From an uncultured Eubacterium sp. (GTDB taxonomy: Bacteria > Bacillota > Clostridia > Peptostreptococcales > Anaerovoracaceae): a stretch of DNA of 16,753 nt. This document shows positions 14,704 to 16,753 of this stretch, in pieces. The notes below the pieces were generated by a model that was not told where the DNA came from, made no database searches, and saw only the letters and a list, made by a program, of their open reading frames with translations. Both the position numbers and the translations under genes were made by a program. The DNA lies in assembly GCA_937894585.1 (NCBI GenBank), contig CALBGO010000127.1, positions 1 through 16,753 on the forward strand, in the 5' to 3' direction. Within the stretch, counting starts at the first letter, position 1; every line of letters starts with the position of its first letter.

Positions 14704-16753
14704 TTGAGAAGTGATAACGAAATTAAAACGATGCGCTTAAACAGAACCCTTGGAAATTGGAAAGTCATTCCGTTTCTCTTGTTAGGCATTGATTTATTTC
14801 TTTTTTTTGGATTTAACTATATCGTAAATACCGTCAGTAATCTGGTTGTAATTGCAAAAGACATTGAAAATGCCTGGGATTATCTTGGCATAGAAAATAT
14901 TTTGCCGCAGCCGGAAAGAATGTTTGGAACAGCCGGCGTGCTATATCTGTTTATGTTCTTTGTACTCATCGTGCTTGATGCCATGTTTGTGTATCAGATC
15001 AGGACAAGTCTGAGTGATAAAGAGCTGAATCACGGACAGAAAGGTGAAGCAAGATGGACCACCCAGAAGGAAGTCAGAGAACAATACAAATCTGTGCCAC
15101 TTAGAAATGCCTTTTTTCCAGGCAAAGGCGGCACGATTGTATCAAGGCAGGGAAATCGCCTGTTTATTGATGACAGTAAATCCAATACGCTTGTCATTGG
15201 TACGACCAGATCCGGTAAAGGTGAAATGTATGTATTTCCGACAATTGATGTGTATTCCAGAGCAGATAAACTGGAGAACCGCCCGAGCATGATTATATCC
15301 GACCCTAAAATGGAACTTTACCGTAGTGCTAAGTCTACTTTAGAAAAAAGAGGGTATGTTGTAAAACTTTTGAATCTTGTAGACCCACTGGCATCGATGG
15401 GGTATAACCCGCTGCAGCTTGTCATCGATTACTATAAAGCAGGATACATAGAAAAAGCACAGCTTGCGGCAAGAGCATTTGCTTTTTCTGTTTTCGCTGC
15501 AGATAACAGCACCCAGGAACCTATTTGGAAAAATACTGCAACAGATCTTTTTACCGCACTGATTGTTGCCGTGACAACAGACTGCCTTGAAGCAGACCGA
15601 ACCTTAAACGAAGAACGCAGAAAAGCATGGGTAGAGAAAAGAGAAGCGTTCAATCAATTAGAACCGGATCTTAAGATTGTAGCAATACAGAAATTTAAGG
15701 AAATGCAAGCGCTTTCAGAAGATGTACTTTTGAACGAGTATGTATCATATATTCCGGACACAATCCCATTTACAGAAGTTTATCCCAATGAGAAAAATAT
15801 TAGCTGTTTTTCATGTTTGAATTTTTTTAGAGAGCTTTGTGACCGAAAAGCAGGCGCACTATCGGAAGCAAGAGATGATAACGAAAGAGAACAGATTTTA
15901 GAGACGGCTCTTGATGAATATTTCAGCCAAAGGCCGCCGCTTGATTATGCAAAGGCGTTATATCAGGAAATCAAAACGGCAGGAAGTAAGACAAAGGGAA
16001 GCGTGTATATCAATATGCAGTCAGCTCTTTCCATCTTTGCACTGGACAACATTGCCAGACTTACCGCAACCAACGATGTGGATTTTGAAGAACTTGGTTA
16101 TGGGAAAAAGCCGGTTGCAATCTTTATTGGGATACCACCAAATGATAAATCCAATCACTTCCTGGTAACGACTTTTGTTACACAGGTAACCCAGTTTTTG
16201 AGTGAACTTACCATTATGAGGAAAGGCGAAAACGGTAAGTTAGACCGTAATGTGCGCTTTATTTTGGACGAATTTGGAAACTTCCCGAAAATAGAAGAAT
16301 TTCCGAGCTTTGTAACATATAACCTTGGACTTGGAATCAGCTATGACATTTATCTGCAGTCACTGAATCAGCTACCGGAAAAGTATGGAGATGCGGCAAA
16401 AACCATTTTGGAAAACTTTGCGAATCAGATTTATATCAAATCTATTGGAAAAGAAACGGCAGAAGAGTTTTCTGATATGCTTGGAAACCGCACGGTAATT
16501 GAAATTCAGAGGTCAGGAAGCAGAACGGGCACCGACAAAAACTTTACAGAGTCTGCAGAATCGCAGCCACTGATGTATCCTGATGACCTTGCGAGACTCC
16601 GGGAGGGTGAGTGTGTTGTGTATAGAGGTATTAAGCGAACAGACCGGTTAGGGCTTCCGGTAAAGTCTTTTCCAATTATTAACGAGCTTGCAGATAAATT
16701 GGGTTCTATAATAAATGTTGGGGTGGCTGAACATAAATTCAGCTGTCTCAACA
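14704..16753 (+). CDS. virD4: VirD4/TraG-type coupling protein (T4CP), partial, runs off the right end
   Basis: The frame opens at TTG 14704, with AGGAGG (14691-14696) 7 nt upstream overlapping the previous stop, and is still open at the window end (683 codons visible). An internal ATG at 14731 lacks such a site, so TTG is preferred. Two N-terminal transmembrane helices (about residues 21-40 and 77-99) anchor it. The cytoplasmic ATPase has Walker A GTTRSGKG (166-173) and Walker B ILDEFGN (520-526), the hallmark of VirD4/TraG coupling proteins of Firmicute ICEs. It couples the relaxase-DNA complex to the type IV secretion channel at the membrane using ATP. The relaxase and channel genes are not in this window and probably lie to the right or left. 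The gene is truncated only by the window edge. Confidence 0.92.
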   Translation, partial: MRSDNEIKTMRLNRTLGNWKVIPFLLLGIDLFLFFGFNYIVNTVSNLVVIAKDIENAWDYLGIENILPQPERMFGTAGVLYLFMFFVLIVLDAMFVYQIRTSLSDKELNHGQKGEARWTTQKEVREQYKSVPLRNAFFPGKGGTIVSRQGNRLFIDDSKSNTLVIGTTRSGKGEMYVFPTIDVYSRADKLENRPSMIISDPKMELYRSAKSTLEKRGYVVKLLNLVDPLASMGYNPLQLVIDYYKAGYIEKAQLAARAFAFSVFAADNSTQEPIWKNTATDLFTALIVAVTTDCLEADRTLNEERRKAWVEKREAFNQLEPDLKIVAIQKFKEMQALSEDVLLNEYVSYIPDTIPFTEVYPNEKNISCFSCLNFFRELCDRKAGALSEARDDNEREQILETALDEYFSQRPPLDYAKALYQEIKTAGSKTKGSVYINMQSALSIFALDNIARLTATNDVDFEELGYGKKPVAIFIGIPPNDKSNHFLVTTFVTQVTQFLSELTIMRKGENGKLDRNVRFILDEFGNFPKIEEFPSFVTYNLGLGISYDIYLQSLNQLPEKYGDAAKTILENFANQIYIKSIGKETAEEFSDMLGNRTVIEIQRSGSRTGTDKNFTESAESQPLMYPDDLARLREGECVVYRGIKRTDRLGLPVKSFPIINELADKLGSIINVGVAEHKFSCLN

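Noticed and set aside
15044..15292. Short same-strand frame inside the coupling-protein gene
   Set aside because: The coupling-protein frame carries the Walker A motif through this stretch. The alternative frame has no ribosome binding site or recognisable pattern.

Overview
This window looks like an internal piece of a large integrative and conjugative element (ICE) from a low-to-moderate GC, Gram-positive gut-type Firmicute, most likely a Clostridia / Lachnospiraceae relative. The case rests on four things: strong AGGAGG-type ribosome binding sites, AT-leaning codon use, rho-independent terminators, and a gene set typical of Tn1549-like or CTn-like elements. That set is an ArdC-like protein, a giant methylase-helicase 'polyvalent' protein, a HAD-type nucleotidase, small membrane proteins and a VirD4/TraG coupling protein. 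All supported genes are on the + strand. I see no rRNA, tRNA, CRISPR array, integrase, relaxase, VirB4 or attachment site, so the element must extend beyond at least the right end, which cuts the coupling-protein gene. The species cannot be fixed from the sequence.

Layout. (1) 1-117 is a leader with two inverted repeats. (2) 118-1412 is a compact operon of three unrecognised cytoplasmic proteins (124, 259 and 45 aa), closed by tandem hairpins and a terminator (1443-1500). (3) 1524-3138 encodes an envelope module: a secreted, membrane-anchored surface protein, a two-helix VirB2/TrbC-pilin-like protein and a three-helix membrane protein. It contains an extended -10 plus hairpin between the last two genes and ends in a terminator (3169-3199). 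(4) 3222-12922 holds an ArdC-like protein whose zinc-peptidase motif is lost, then a 2718-aa protein joining an ArdC-N-like domain, a linker, several accessory domains, an N6-adenine-methylase-like domain and a superfamily-2 helicase. (5) 12923-13126 is an unusual GC-rich intergenic stretch with nested inverted repeats. (6) 13127-16753 holds a HAD nucleotidase-like fusion protein and the partial coupling protein.

The main discovery is at 5565-5912. Inside the giant gene, one base out of frame, lies a complete 115-codon gene with its own ribosome binding site. Its product matches the TnpV family of transposon-encoded proteins. In the host frame the same bases encode only a Gly/Arg/Glu/Gln-rich linker (about residues 267-383). 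This is a strong candidate for overprinted, dual-coding DNA, and it suggests how an ArdC-like gene, tnpV and a methylase-helicase gene became fused.

As an inferred working picture, the envelope module and coupling protein serve DNA transfer. The ArdC-like and methylase-helicase proteins probably protect or process incoming DNA, by analogy with ArdC and phage P1 DarB. The HAD protein may act on nucleotides. The roles of the first operon, TnpV and the intergenic structure are unknown.
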